NCBI GenBank assembly: GCA_016709005.1
Contig: JADJEU010000001.1
Coordinates: 496,001 to 560,000 of the forward strand
DNA length: 64,000 nt
Origin: Crocinitomicaceae bacterium
GTDB taxonomy: Bacteria; Bacteroidota; Bacteroidia; Flavobacteriales_D; Crocinitomicaceae
Reading direction: 5' to 3'
Shown: one piece after another, positions 26,047 to 34,836 of the stretch
Position numbering within the stretch: position 1 is the stretch's first letter
Layout of the letters: each line of letters begins with the position of its first letter
Made by a program: the position numbers and the translations under genes
The notes under the pieces: generated by a model
What the model was told of the DNA's origin: nothing
Seen by the model: only the letters and a program-made list of their open reading frames with translations
Database searches by the model: none

Positions 26047-27302
26047 TTTACACGATCATTCGAAACCCACTCATCCCAGGTGTGTGAATAGCCGGTGTAA
26101 GTCACAAAACTTTCTGTTTCGTTTTTTTCAAGCACTAATCCCGGATACCAACTTCCACCCCACTCTATGCTACAGGCAATTTCTTTTCCGGTTTTCACAC
26201 GATCGTACATCACCCATTCATCATACGAATTATCATAGCCGGTATAATGTATGTACATGAACGCGTCATCTGTTTTTACAATTTCTGCTGGATAATATTT
26301 CCCCTCCCAATTCACTTCAATTTTATCACCGGTTTTGTACACTGGGAAATATACTTTTCGAACTGTGTTTGCTGTTCTTTCAACGTCTTGTTTTGTTGAA
26401 TAGTTATAGAATTGACATGAGTAAGTTGTACCTGACGCTGCCATCACACGGGCCGATTTCCATTCACCTTTGGCATTTGTTGTGTAAACATACTCTCCAA
26501 TATTTATGGATTGCTTAGAGCCGGTTGATGAAGTAATTTCTTGCGCTGGAGATATGATTACATCATCCGCATTCAAGCCATAGCTTGCAAAACCATTAAG
26601 CTGGTATTCGCGATATTTCATTGCTGATTTGATTTCAAAAGCGGTTTCGTTCAGCGATATTTTACCGTCTTTGTTTGAATCTGCAAATGGATCACCGCGC
26701 AGATTATCTAATAATGTTTGCGTGTAAGTCCAGTTCCCTGTAGAAATATTTGATGCGCTTGCAGAAGTCAGCACAATTACTTCTTTTCCCAGTCCAGCAA
26801 TTTTTTCTCCCACAGCTAAAAGTGACCCGGAATAGCAACAGTCGGCCAATAATATAATTCGTTTACCCTTAAAATTTTCAGCTGCTAAATCATAAAGAGA
26901 ATTCACATCAAACCAGGTGCTGACTTGTTTGCCCATATCATAATTACAGAAATAATATGAATTGTCAATTTTACTTCCATGACCGGCATAGTAAAAAATA
27001 AAAGTAGACTCCGATGTACAGGCTTTCATTTGTCGTTTGATAGCCTTGTTCATTCGCTCTAAAGTAGCTTGTTGATCAAGCAATAAAGTTGTTGCGCTGT
27101 CCGGCATTCCGAGCGTTGTAAACAAATCATTCAACTCCTGATCTTTTCGATTGACATCACTAAAGCGGCTAACATTTGGATCTTGCCATTGTAACACACC
27201 TGAAATAACTATGCGCGTTTTTAAAGGATCGCATATGGGTTGACTAAAAATAGAACTTCCTGCAAGCAGCAAAATAGAGACAAGCAGGAAGTTCTTAGTC
27301 AT
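26043..27302 (-). CDS. secreted caspase-fold (C14) protein with two Tudor-knot domains
   Basis: A 419-residue exported protein. Signal peptide MTKNFLLVSILLLAGSSIFS; caspase-like domain ~28-250 with the catalytic His in FIFYYAGHGS (H108) and Cys in LLADCCYSGS (C155/C156). An EF-hand-like Asp/Gly loop DSNKDGKISLNE follows at ~208-219. The C-terminus has two ~50-residue Tudor-knot (chromo-like) modules with W(E/G)G.(Y/W)YPA and HYTGYDNSYDEWV / TYTGYSHTWDEWV. Predicted Arg/Lys- or other-specific cysteine protease outside the cytoplasm. It stands at the head of a pair with the OmpA gene. Confidence 0.87.
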   Translation of the reverse strand: MTKNFLLVSILLLAGSSIFSQPICDPLKTRIVISGVLQWQDPNVSRFSDVNRKDQELNDLFTTLGMPDSATTLLLDQQATLERMNKAIKRQMKACTSESTFIFYYAGHGSKIDNSYYFCNYDMGKQVSTWFDVNSLYDLAAENFKGKRIILLADCCYSGSLLAVGEKIAGLGKEVIVLTSASASNISTGNWTYTQTLLDNLRGDPFADSNKDGKISLNETAFEIKSAMKYREYQLNGFASYGLNADDVIISPAQEITSSTGSKQSINIGEYVYTTNAKGEWKSARVMAASGTTYSCQFYNYSTKQDVERTANTVRKVYFPVYKTGDKIEVNWEGKYYPAEIVKTDDAFMYIHYTGYDNSYDEWVMYDRVKTGKEIACSIEWGGSWYPGLVLEKNETESFVTYTGYSHTWDEWVSNDRVK

Positions 27303-27306
27303 CTTA

Positions 27307-28473
27307 TTAAAGTTTTACAAATTGGTTAATGGATGTACCTGCTTCCGTTTCTGCGATAAAGAAATAAGTTCCTGCAGGTAGTTCAACAACATTTATTTGA
27401 TTATTTACATTCAATTGTAACGCAAATTCTTTACCCGTTGCATCAATAATTTTGTAAGATGTTATTGCTTCATTCAAACGAATAGTTAAGACATCACTTA
27501 CTGGATTTGGACTTAAAAAAACTGCGCTTATTTGGTTTTCTACATTTCCTAAACCAAATGGCGTCACGTTAATATCTACTACTGCTGGTGTATTTGACCA
27601 GTGGCTTGAATCTCTTGCAATCACTGAAAAACTCTCAACACCAACATAACCAGTATTAGGAGTATAGGAAAGTAAATCAATTTCTGAATGCAGAATTGTA
27701 TCACCTAATACTAATGTCGTTCCGCTTAAATCTAGTGTACCATTAGCTGGCAAAGAAGTTACTTTGATCATAGTTAGTCCATCATTATCATTGTCACTGA
27801 ATTCAGCCGTAAAATCACTTGCAACAAAATCAAGCGAGACGTTATTGATTACACTTTTTGCAAAGCCGTCCATGACTGGTTTTTGATTTACATAAATAGT
27901 CATGATCAAGTGCATGTTGGCAAAACCTAGACTAGCAATTGTGGTGAAATCATTGATGCTGCACCCAGAAGCAATAATATAAGTCGGACCGCTTGCCGCT
28001 GTGGTACTAGAACCTGGGAAAAAAGTAACAATAGTTGCTAGCGGAAGATTATATTCTCCAACTATTGAATCTCCAGGTAGCGCATAGCCTGAAGTAAATG
28101 GAACATTCATGAAATACGAATTGGCATCAGGAGTAACTGCAGCAGTATCCGATACAATCAATGTCAAGTTCGCAATGTTTGCAGTACCAACGATAGTATG
28201 CATTTTTGCAACAATTTCGTAAGCACCACCAGCAGTGGTTTCAACCGCAACACGCGCTCTGACAAAAAAGGCAGTGTCTGTAATGTTGGTATAATCCGCT
28301 AAATCATAAATATGAAAAAAGCGATTTTCAGCTGTAGGCACACCACCCGCATTACATGTCACTGAATTTGCCGGAGCAATGGTTTGATCCGTATTAAGAG
28401 ATACCGGAGTTTGATTAAAGGCTGTTGGAATAAAAGCAATTGAACCAAAAGCAAAAAGTAGAATTTTTTTCAT
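27307..28473 (-). CDS. T9SS type A sorted protein (paralog 1)
   Basis: A 388-residue secreted protein: signal peptide MKKILLFAFGSIAFIPTAFN, an N-terminal domain shared with the next gene (FTSGYALPGDSIVGEYNLPL; TFFPGSSTTAASGPTYI), a cadherin-like/Ig domain (LSYTPNTGYVGVESFSVIAR) and a sorting domain (FLSPNPVSDVLTIRL ... GTYFFIAETEAGTSINQFVKL). It ends 4 bp before the caspase start on the same strand, so it is likely co-transcribed with it. Function unknown. Confidence 0.85.
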   Translation of the reverse strand: MKKILLFAFGSIAFIPTAFNQTPVSLNTDQTIAPANSVTCNAGGVPTAENRFFHIYDLADYTNITDTAFFVRARVAVETTAGGAYEIVAKMHTIVGTANIANLTLIVSDTAAVTPDANSYFMNVPFTSGYALPGDSIVGEYNLPLATIVTFFPGSSTTAASGPTYIIASGCSINDFTTIASLGFANMHLIMTIYVNQKPVMDGFAKSVINNVSLDFVASDFTAEFSDNDNDGLTMIKVTSLPANGTLDLSGTTLVLGDTILHSEIDLLSYTPNTGYVGVESFSVIARDSSHWSNTPAVVDINVTPFGLGNVENQISAVFLSPNPVSDVLTIRLNEAITSYKIIDATGKEFALQLNVNNQINVVELPAGTYFFIAETEAGTSINQFVKL

Positions 28474-28584
28474 AGGGGGATTTATAATTTTAATCTAAGA
28501 TAGATAGAAATATTCATAAGGAGACCTGAGGCAGTTAAAAAAAAAAATCACTATTGAAGAACTATTCGATATCCTCAGTAAGAA

Positions 28585-29748
28585 TTAATTTTTCACAAAC
28601 CAAATCAACGCTGTTCGCTCAAGGGTTTTTACTTTAAGAAAATACAAACCATTTTCAAGCTTTGAAACATCTACAGTTTTATCATTTCCTATTAAACTTG
28701 TAACACATTTACCTTGCTGATCAAAGACCTTAATGAACTCAATTGTTTCATCCATTTTAATAGTCAAGGTATTTGATGTCGGATTGGGATAAACTTTTTC
28801 TGTTGAAAGGACATATTCGTGAACGCCAAGTTGCCAGTTCATGACATCAATAGTGATATCGGTAGAATTGTTTGACCAGTGATAATCATCTTTCACCATC
28901 ACGGTATAAAGGTCCATTCCAGAATATCCTAAATTGGGCAAATAAGACATCGAATCAATCTGATGACTGAATATTGAATCACCGATTGAAAGAGCATTTC
29001 CGTTCATAGATAGAACGCCATTTGTTGGCAATGTTTGAATGCGAATCATAGTGATCGTGTCTGCATCGTAATCTGTTAGAGAAGCGTCAAAATCTGCCTT
29101 CATAAAATTAATCGGATTGTCTTTAAATCCGAAAGTACTAATGTCATTTAGGATTGGTTTTTGGTTCACCCAAAGTTTAAGAATTAACTTTACTCCCGGA
29201 TAGCTGAGTGAAGTGAACGTAACAGGTTCTGGAAATGCACAGCCGGGAGCAGAAATATAGGACGGACCGGATTCTACATATGGATTTGCACCTGGGAAAA
29301 ATGTAATCGCTGGATTAAGTGGCGCAAAAACTTCTGTAACTACTGTATCTCCTGGTAAGGCATATCCATCTGTAAAAGGAATTTTCATTCGATAGAGTGA
29401 TGAGTCTGGATAGGTTGCTGCCGTATCATCAGAAATCAAAGTCATATTTGAATACTGTAAAACACCATTCAGTTTATAGACGCGACCAATTAAATTATAA
29501 GCTCCACCATTACATTCCTGCACGGCCATTTCAATATAAACAAAAAAAGCAGTGTCTTGAATTGCTGGAAAATTGTCGGTATCAAAGACGCGTAAAAATT
29601 TATTATCGTGAATTGTTCCCGGGCCTGTTGTCGTACATGCAACGGATTGTCCGGCCCAAATATTTTCATTTGAGTTTTGAAAAAGCGGTGTCTGCGCATC
29701 AGCTAAAAACACCATAAAACAGGCAAGAATGAGTACTATTTTTTTCAT
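28585..29748 (-). CDS. T9SS type A sorted protein (paralog 2)
   Basis: About 387 residues from ATG (MKKIVLILACFMVFLADAQ); the TTG three codons earlier is less likely. It is a tandem paralog of the neighbour at 27307-28473, with the same order of domains and phrases such as FTDGYALPGDTVVTEVFAPL and TFFPGANPYVESGPSYI, a cadherin-like domain (LSYLPNLGYSGMDLYTVMV-type) and a type A sorting domain (YPNPTSNTLTIKM). Gap to the paralog 111 bp. Confidence 0.84.
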   Translation of the reverse strand: MKKIVLILACFMVFLADAQTPLFQNSNENIWAGQSVACTTTGPGTIHDNKFLRVFDTDNFPAIQDTAFFVYIEMAVQECNGGAYNLIGRVYKLNGVLQYSNMTLISDDTAATYPDSSLYRMKIPFTDGYALPGDTVVTEVFAPLNPAITFFPGANPYVESGPSYISAPGCAFPEPVTFTSLSYPGVKLILKLWVNQKPILNDISTFGFKDNPINFMKADFDASLTDYDADTITMIRIQTLPTNGVLSMNGNALSIGDSIFSHQIDSMSYLPNLGYSGMDLYTVMVKDDYHWSNNSTDITIDVMNWQLGVHEYVLSTEKVYPNPTSNTLTIKMDETIEFIKVFDQQGKCVTSLIGNDKTVDVSKLENGLYFLKVKTLERTALIWFVKN

Positions 29749-29917
29749 AGATTTCAATTGGTTAATCGAATGTACGAAAAAATAGCGATGCGTATTTTAT
29801 TCCCTGCTATGAAACAAAAAACTAATCAGAATAGTCACCTTTAAATGAAATCTTAACGATTCATTGTGCTTGCATTAGTCTTTTTAAAATCACAATTTAA
29901 AAAGAAAATTTGTGCGA

Positions 29918-30535
29918 TTATTTCAAAATAACAATTGGAAAATCTTGTCCAAAGCCATAGCTAGTTGGATATTGCGGTGATCCGCGATATTGTTCAGACA
30001 ATTCAGGAACACGTTCTTCAACATATACTTTTAACTCGCTGATGGTGATTTTACCATCTCCATTATTTCCCTGTTCACCATTAAGAATTTCCAGAAGAGC
30101 ATAAGTAAACAAACCGTGTTTAAGATCACCTACTTCATTTGCATATTGTGCGTCTTGAGCGGCGGTAATGAAAAAAGTACCTGTACTTCTTGCAAGTTGA
30201 GCCAAAGCTTTTTCACGTCCATCTCCGCGCGTGGCAAAAGCATCCAGAGCTCCTCCAGAATGACATGCATCCAGAATGAAGAGTTGTTTAGCTGCTGAAA
30301 TTTCAACCGAATAATCCATTAATTCGTTTGCTGAAATTGCCTTTTCTTGAAGTATAGATGTCTCACTATAGAGATTTGTTACATCATGAGTGACAATAAA
30401 AAAATCAGAATCTTCTGCAACTTTCGCGTAACTCATGACACCGTGTCCAGCATAATAAAATATGAAGACATCTTCTGGTCCGACAAGTGATTTTATCTCA
30501 TTGATTGCAGCAACAATATTGCCTTTCAACGCCAT
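29918..30535 (-). CDS. caspase-fold protease domain (C-terminal part of WD40-caspase protein)
   Basis: A 205-residue frame carrying the rest of a C14 domain: FIFYYAGHG (H31), LFILDACHSGGA (C91) and an Asp/Gly loop NGDGKITISE resembling an EF-hand. The N-terminal strand of the fold (LFILAVGINSYKNPQYNLEY) sits at the end of the upstream WD40 frame. Adding one T to the T4 run near 30551 joins them as SVKIFEIYNEMALKGN. The intact protein would span 29918-33306, about 1,130 residues. Confidence 0.8.
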   Translation of the reverse strand: MALKGNIVAAINEIKSLVGPEDVFIFYYAGHGVMSYAKVAEDSDFFIVTHDVTNLYSETSILQEKAISANELMDYSVEISAAKQLFILDACHSGGALDAFATRGDGREKALAQLARSTGTFFITAAQDAQYANEVGDLKHGLFTYALLEILNGEQGNNGDGKITISELKVYVEERVPELSEQYRGSPQYPTSYGFGQDFPIVILK

Positions 30536-33306
30536 TTCATTGTAGATTTCAAAATCTTGACGGAATTAAAAAGTGAATCTGCCCGCGCAGATAATGCATG
30601 TACAAAAGATTGCGCATCATTGACGGCATACTCCAGATTGTATTGTGGATTCTTGTAAGAATTAATTCCCACCGCGAGGATAAATAAATCTGTCAATGCT
30701 TCAATTCCATCATATTTAACGGTCAGACTAATTGGATTAGACTCGGTACGATCTGAATTTACAACAACAGCTGTGATATTATTTTCACCGTCATTCAGGG
30801 GTACTTCAAAATGTTTCACATCCTTATCACCGCCTCTGAAAACTAGATCGCCGCCAAGTGGTTCCTGGATGATTAGTTTTCCATTATTATAAATACGTAT
30901 TTCATCAATCGTTTCACCTTGGCTGTTTATTCTGATATTTAGCGGAATTACATTCTGTTTCCAGTCAATTACACTGTCAGTTTCATCTCCGGATCTCGTA
31001 TTTAATGTGGCAAGATCAAATGAAATTAGGGGTGAGTTTTTGATGAGTTGATGAAGATTTTCTCCAGACGTATTCAATTTTTCGCCTCGCATTATTTTTG
31101 CAATCAAATCAGGCGTGTAATATTTGTCGAACAATGAACTAACAGGCAAAACTTCAACTCCAGAGACGTAATTCACTACGTCCAGTGATTTTGAAGAACC
31201 GTCAAATGAGCCGTCAGTTGCTGTCGCTAACCACTCTCCCCTGCTGATTTGAATACGTGAATAAAGTTCAGTTGAAGATTCCAGATTCCAGCATTTAATA
31301 GTTCCATCTGCATCACATGACCAAAGCTTTGTTCCATCTGCACTGATGTCAAGGGATGTCACCGAACTGGTGTGACCGCTCAGAAGTTTTTTAGAATTGC
31401 TTTGTGGGTCCCAAATTATAATGGTATTATTGGCACTTCCTGATATGATAAAGCGAGATTTTGGATCAAAACAAATACTGTAAACCGGACCTTCATGCAG
31501 GTCCATTTTTCCAATTAACATCCCGGTCAAAATATCCCATAGCTTTACCTTTCCATCCCAGCTTGACGTGGCAAGCGTTTTACCGTCCGGACTAAATGCA
31601 AAATCGGAAATAACATCTGTATGACCAATCAAAGTTCTGAATGATGTACCGGCATCAACCTCCCAAAAATCAACATTGCGATCCAAATCACCTGTAACAG
31701 CATACAATCCATTATTTGTAAAGCCAACTGAATATGGTGAGACATTTCCCAAATCAATCCGGTAATAATCGCCTGGCATTTTCAAATCCCAGATTCTCAT
31801 GGTTCCATCCCAACTTCCGCTGATTAATTTAGATCCGTCAGCATTAAATTTCACATCAAAAACAAGCTCCTGATGACCGGTGAATTTGTGTACCATTTTA
31901 CCAGTTTCTGTTTCCCATAAAATCACAACACGATCTCCTCCGGCCGTAGCAATATATTTTCCATCCGGGCTATAATCAAAAGCAAAAACAACTTGACGGT
32001 GACCATTCAGCTGATGCATAACTTTTCCTGTTTCGGTGCTAATAATCATAGCGGTAGAATCTATATTTCCAACAACAAATGTTTTGCTGTCGGGACTCAA
32101 AGCAATCTGCCTTTTCATGGAAATGTATTTTAAAATGCGCTGATCACTCCAATACGCATAATTAAAGCGCAAGCCATCATCACGTTTCTTATTCAAAAAT
32201 CCTTGCAATGATTTTTTCTTTTTTCCCGTTGTGATATCATACAAAACTGCTTCATTATTTAATCCTGGTGTTAGAATCATTTTGCTATCTGAGCTAAAAG
32301 AAAAATCAAAATAATTGAAGTAGTCATTGACCAGATGTAGTTTTTCTTTTCCTGATTTTATATCATAGACAAATAACTCTTCATCAAATGAGATCATCAC
32401 GTGTGAATCGTCAGGTGCAAACTTGAGAGAATAAGGTCGTTCATCAGGAGACTCAAATGTTTTAATTTTTTTTCCTGTAGTTAAATCCCATAAGATGGCA
32501 TCAACCATGCTGGATACTGTTAGAAGATAATTTCCTGTATTAGAAAAAACATGTTTCGTATTGCAACCATCACATTGCTGTTCACCATCTTTTAAAGTAT
32601 AAAGAAGTTTATATGAAGTGGCATCAAATACTTGCGTAAAAAGTTGGGTTGAACTGGCTGCGATGTATTTTCCGTTTGGACTAAAATTCATCAAATAAGG
32701 TTTGTCAAAAGGAATTTCAGCAAGTGTATCGCCCTTATTCAGGCCACAAACGAAAAATGATTCGTAGTCATTTGCGGAAATCATTCGTTGATTATCAGAA
32801 TGAATTAATCCAACAGAATTCATTACGCCATAGCTTCTCGAAAGGGTGTAAATTATTCTACCCGTTTCAGCCGAATAAACGTAGACACCATCACGGTTAT
32901 CGTATAAAATAATTTTTGTGCCGTCGGGACTAAAAAACGCAAGCTCAAGATCATCTCGCTGAAACTTGATTTGTGTTAGGAGGTTTCCTGTTAGAACTTC
33001 AAAAACTTTCGATGTATTATCGGCTGACGATGTCAGTATTTTAGTGCCATCCGCATTAAACGAAACACTTCTGATGGTTGCAGAGTGCCTGTTAAAAACG
33101 CGTACTTGTCTTCCAGATTCAATATTCCAAAGAATTAAAGAATTATCACTACTACCGGTAACCACAAAACGGTTATCAGGACTGAAAGCATAACATGTTA
33201 TAGTTCGGGCATGCCCTTTTTGCAAAACCGCCTCCAAGGGGTATGAATCCTGGGCAAAATTGAAAGTAGGAATTAGGACGAAAAGACTCAAAAGTAAATT
33301 CCGCAT
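30526..33306 (-). CDS. secreted WD40 beta-propeller protein with start of a caspase domain
   Basis: A 926-residue frame. Signal peptide MRNLLLSLFVLIPTFNFAQ; then about 13-14 WD40 blades (e.g. HARTITCYAFSPDNRFVVTG, GHRQVVFAFDYSPDGKYIAT, GHTDVISDFAFSPDGKTLAT, GHTSSVTSLDISADGTKLWS), enough for two seven-blade propellers. A beta-sandwich-like stretch (~740-850) follows, then the first caspase strand and helix. The last residues after NSVKI are out of frame. WD40-caspase fusions are usually regulated proteases; here the leader peptide places it outside the cytoplasm. Confidence 0.86.
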   Translation of the reverse strand: MRNLLLSLFVLIPTFNFAQDSYPLEAVLQKGHARTITCYAFSPDNRFVVTGSSDNSLILWNIESGRQVRVFNRHSATIRSVSFNADGTKILTSSADNTSKVFEVLTGNLLTQIKFQRDDLELAFFSPDGTKIILYDNRDGVYVYSAETGRIIYTLSRSYGVMNSVGLIHSDNQRMISANDYESFFVCGLNKGDTLAEIPFDKPYLMNFSPNGKYIAASSTQLFTQVFDATSYKLLYTLKDGEQQCDGCNTKHVFSNTGNYLLTVSSMVDAILWDLTTGKKIKTFESPDERPYSLKFAPDDSHVMISFDEELFVYDIKSGKEKLHLVNDYFNYFDFSFSSDSKMILTPGLNNEAVLYDITTGKKKKSLQGFLNKKRDDGLRFNYAYWSDQRILKYISMKRQIALSPDSKTFVVGNIDSTAMIISTETGKVMHQLNGHRQVVFAFDYSPDGKYIATAGGDRVVILWETETGKMVHKFTGHQELVFDVKFNADGSKLISGSWDGTMRIWDLKMPGDYYRIDLGNVSPYSVGFTNNGLYAVTGDLDRNVDFWEVDAGTSFRTLIGHTDVISDFAFSPDGKTLATSSWDGKVKLWDILTGMLIGKMDLHEGPVYSICFDPKSRFIISGSANNTIIIWDPQSNSKKLLSGHTSSVTSLDISADGTKLWSCDADGTIKCWNLESSTELYSRIQISRGEWLATATDGSFDGSSKSLDVVNYVSGVEVLPVSSLFDKYYTPDLIAKIMRGEKLNTSGENLHQLIKNSPLISFDLATLNTRSGDETDSVIDWKQNVIPLNIRINSQGETIDEIRIYNNGKLIIQEPLGGDLVFRGGDKDVKHFEVPLNDGENNITAVVVNSDRTESNPISLTVKYDGIEALTDLFILAVGINSYKNPQYNLEYAVNDAQSFVHALSARADSLFNSVKILKSTMKWR

Positions 33307-33374
33307 AACTTGTTAACGTATTTTAGGATATTGGCTACCTCAAAACTAATAACTTAGACCGAATAGAATGTCTT

Positions 33375-33665
33375 ATGAAACGAATCTTATTATTTGTGCC
33401 AATATTTATTGTGCTACTACAAGGCTGTAATGGCAATTCTGTTGATTCTGCTCAGAACATAGATATATTAGAAAAGGATGATTTAGATTCAGGTCTAGTA
33501 AAATGTCCATATGGTCACTCTGATTCTATCATTCCGATAATCTACGGTTATCCTAGCGAAGAAGATTTTCAAAATTCAGACTCTGGTCTGGTTGCTTTAG
33601 GAGGTTGTTCACTACCAGATCGCCCGGCAACTTGGTTTTGTAAAATTCACCAAATATCTTTTTAA
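33375..33665 (+). CDS. small Cys-rich lipoprotein
   Basis: A 96-residue protein: MKRILLFVPIFIVLLQGCNG is a lipoprotein signal peptide. The mature part has paired Cys/His sites (VKCPYGHSDSIIPIIYGYPS, LVALGGCSLPDRPATWFC, KIHQISF) that resemble a metal-binding ribbon; the second knuckle reads C..H. Similar cytoplasmic proteins with the IxYGxPxxE...GGC pattern exist in other bacteria, so this may be an exported variant. Function unknown. Confidence 0.65.
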   Translation: MKRILLFVPIFIVLLQGCNGNSVDSAQNIDILEKDDLDSGLVKCPYGHSDSIIPIIYGYPSEEDFQNSDSGLVALGGCSLPDRPATWFCKIHQISF

Positions 33666-33680
33666 TATCAATTTCAGATA

Positions 33681-33714
33681 AAAAAAAAGAGGTTGCAGTT
33701 GCAGCCTCTTTTTT
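33681..33714. terminator. bidirectional terminator
   Basis: Stem GAGGTTGCA / TGCAGCCTC with a short GT loop, A-run on the left and T-run on the right, between two convergent genes. Confidence 0.85.
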
Positions 33715-33733
33715 CGATGTTTTGTATTTATTT

Positions 33734-34042
33734 CTACATGATGGCGTTATAAACGATCACAAGAATATCGATCGTAAAAGCAATAACAGACGTGTAGATA
33801 ATAGCTTTCATAGGCGCAACAGCAAGAATCATAGACAATGCAATCATTGTTGGCACCACCAGCAATATCAACTGGATGACACTGTCAAGGGCTCCTAAGC
33901 CTACGGCTATTCCACCGCCGCAACCAACAAACAATAAAAGAATTGATATAATACCATATCTGTTGGTATTTTGATCGTAGAAAATTTTGTTCAGTAGTCC
34001 ACTTCCTGACAAGTTCTCATTTTCTGAATGTGCGTGAGCCAT
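33734..34042 (-). CDS. small inner-membrane protein
   Basis: A 102-residue protein with a hydrophilic His/Asn-rich N-terminus (MAHAHSENENLSGSG) and three hydrophobic segments (ISILLLFVGCGGGIAVGLGA, LILLVVPTMIALSMILAV, AIIYTSVIAFTIDILVIVY). No family recognised. Monocistronic, divergent from the following gene. Confidence 0.62.
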   Translation of the reverse strand: MAHAHSENENLSGSGLLNKIFYDQNTNRYGIISILLLFVGCGGGIAVGLGALDSVIQLILLVVPTMIALSMILAVAPMKAIIYTSVIAFTIDILVIVYNAIM

Positions 34043-34262
34043 AACTAAGAGTTTTAAGTTTAGGCAAATCTATTTCTGATCCCATTAAAAAAAAATGATC
34101 GAATACGAATCAAAAACTGACAATCGTCAGTTTATCGATTTAGAGATTGAAAGGCATGAATATTAACAAACTACATTTTATTAGTGCAAAAAAGCAACTC
34201 TATGACATTAACCTGCGTCTTAGTATTAAATTTACCTAAAACACATCGTAAATCAATTCATT

Positions 34263-34628
34263 ATGGCAATCTTCAAAAACACATTTATCCCTTTAATTCT
34301 GGTTTCTTTTATCGTTCTGACGTCTTTCACAAAAGATACCCAATGGCCAGCTCAATATGGTGAAGCTACGATTGACGCGAACTACTGTGTTAAAATTGAT
34401 GTGACAAAGCCATTGGAATCATTTTACAAACTTGAAATCAGCCATTTGAATTTTGCAACGCTAACAGACGCTCAAAAAGTGTTTGGAGCCATCTCAAACA
34501 ATTATCTTTCCTATAAAGTGGATTTTGCGAATCAAGTGACCTATCTGCAAATTCATGCGAACCGCACAAAAGAATTAAAAGATGTCATCTGGTGGAATGA
34601 TTACATCCAGTCACTTTGTAAAAACTAG
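34263..34628 (+). CDS. hypothetical secreted protein
   Basis: A 121-residue protein with a signal peptide (FIPLILVSFIVLTSFTKD), then a mixed alpha/beta domain with two Cys (DANYCVKIDV and a final LCKN) that could form a disulfide in the periplasm. It is 28 bp upstream of the large adhesin gene and may share its transcript. Not recognised. Confidence 0.6.
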   Translation: MAIFKNTFIPLILVSFIVLTSFTKDTQWPAQYGEATIDANYCVKIDVTKPLESFYKLEISHLNFATLTDAQKVFGAISNNYLSYKVDFANQVTYLQIHANRTKELKDVIWWNDYIQSLCKN

Positions 34629-34656
34629 TTTTATTTCAACCCATAAATAATAGACG

Positions 34657-34833
34657 ATGAATCTCATCAAAAAAATTACTCTAGGCGCTGCCATATTTTT
34701 ACTTTCAATTCAGTCATTCGGACAGTTGTTAGGAACGGGAGCCTACTTTATAGGCAACGTTGCATCAATAGGGGTTCATAATCGAGGACACGAAGGAACC
34801 TCTTCACATTCCGGGAGTTCACTATCGCTCTGA
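34657..34833 (+). CDS. N-terminal fragment of the CHU_C adhesin
   Basis: A 58-codon frame: signal peptide MNLIKKITLGAAIFLLSIQS, then LLGTGAYFIGN and VHNRGHEGTSS before going out of frame. The continuation (GVHYRSDQWTHQ; FVANPQNDGWVNYDGDF) appears in changing frames over the next ~110 bp before joining the long frame below. It is the start of the same gene, not a separate one. Confidence 0.65.
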   Translation: MNLIKKITLGAAIFLLSIQSFGQLLGTGAYFIGNVASIGVHNRGHEGTSSHSGSSLSL

Positions 34834-34836
34834 TCA

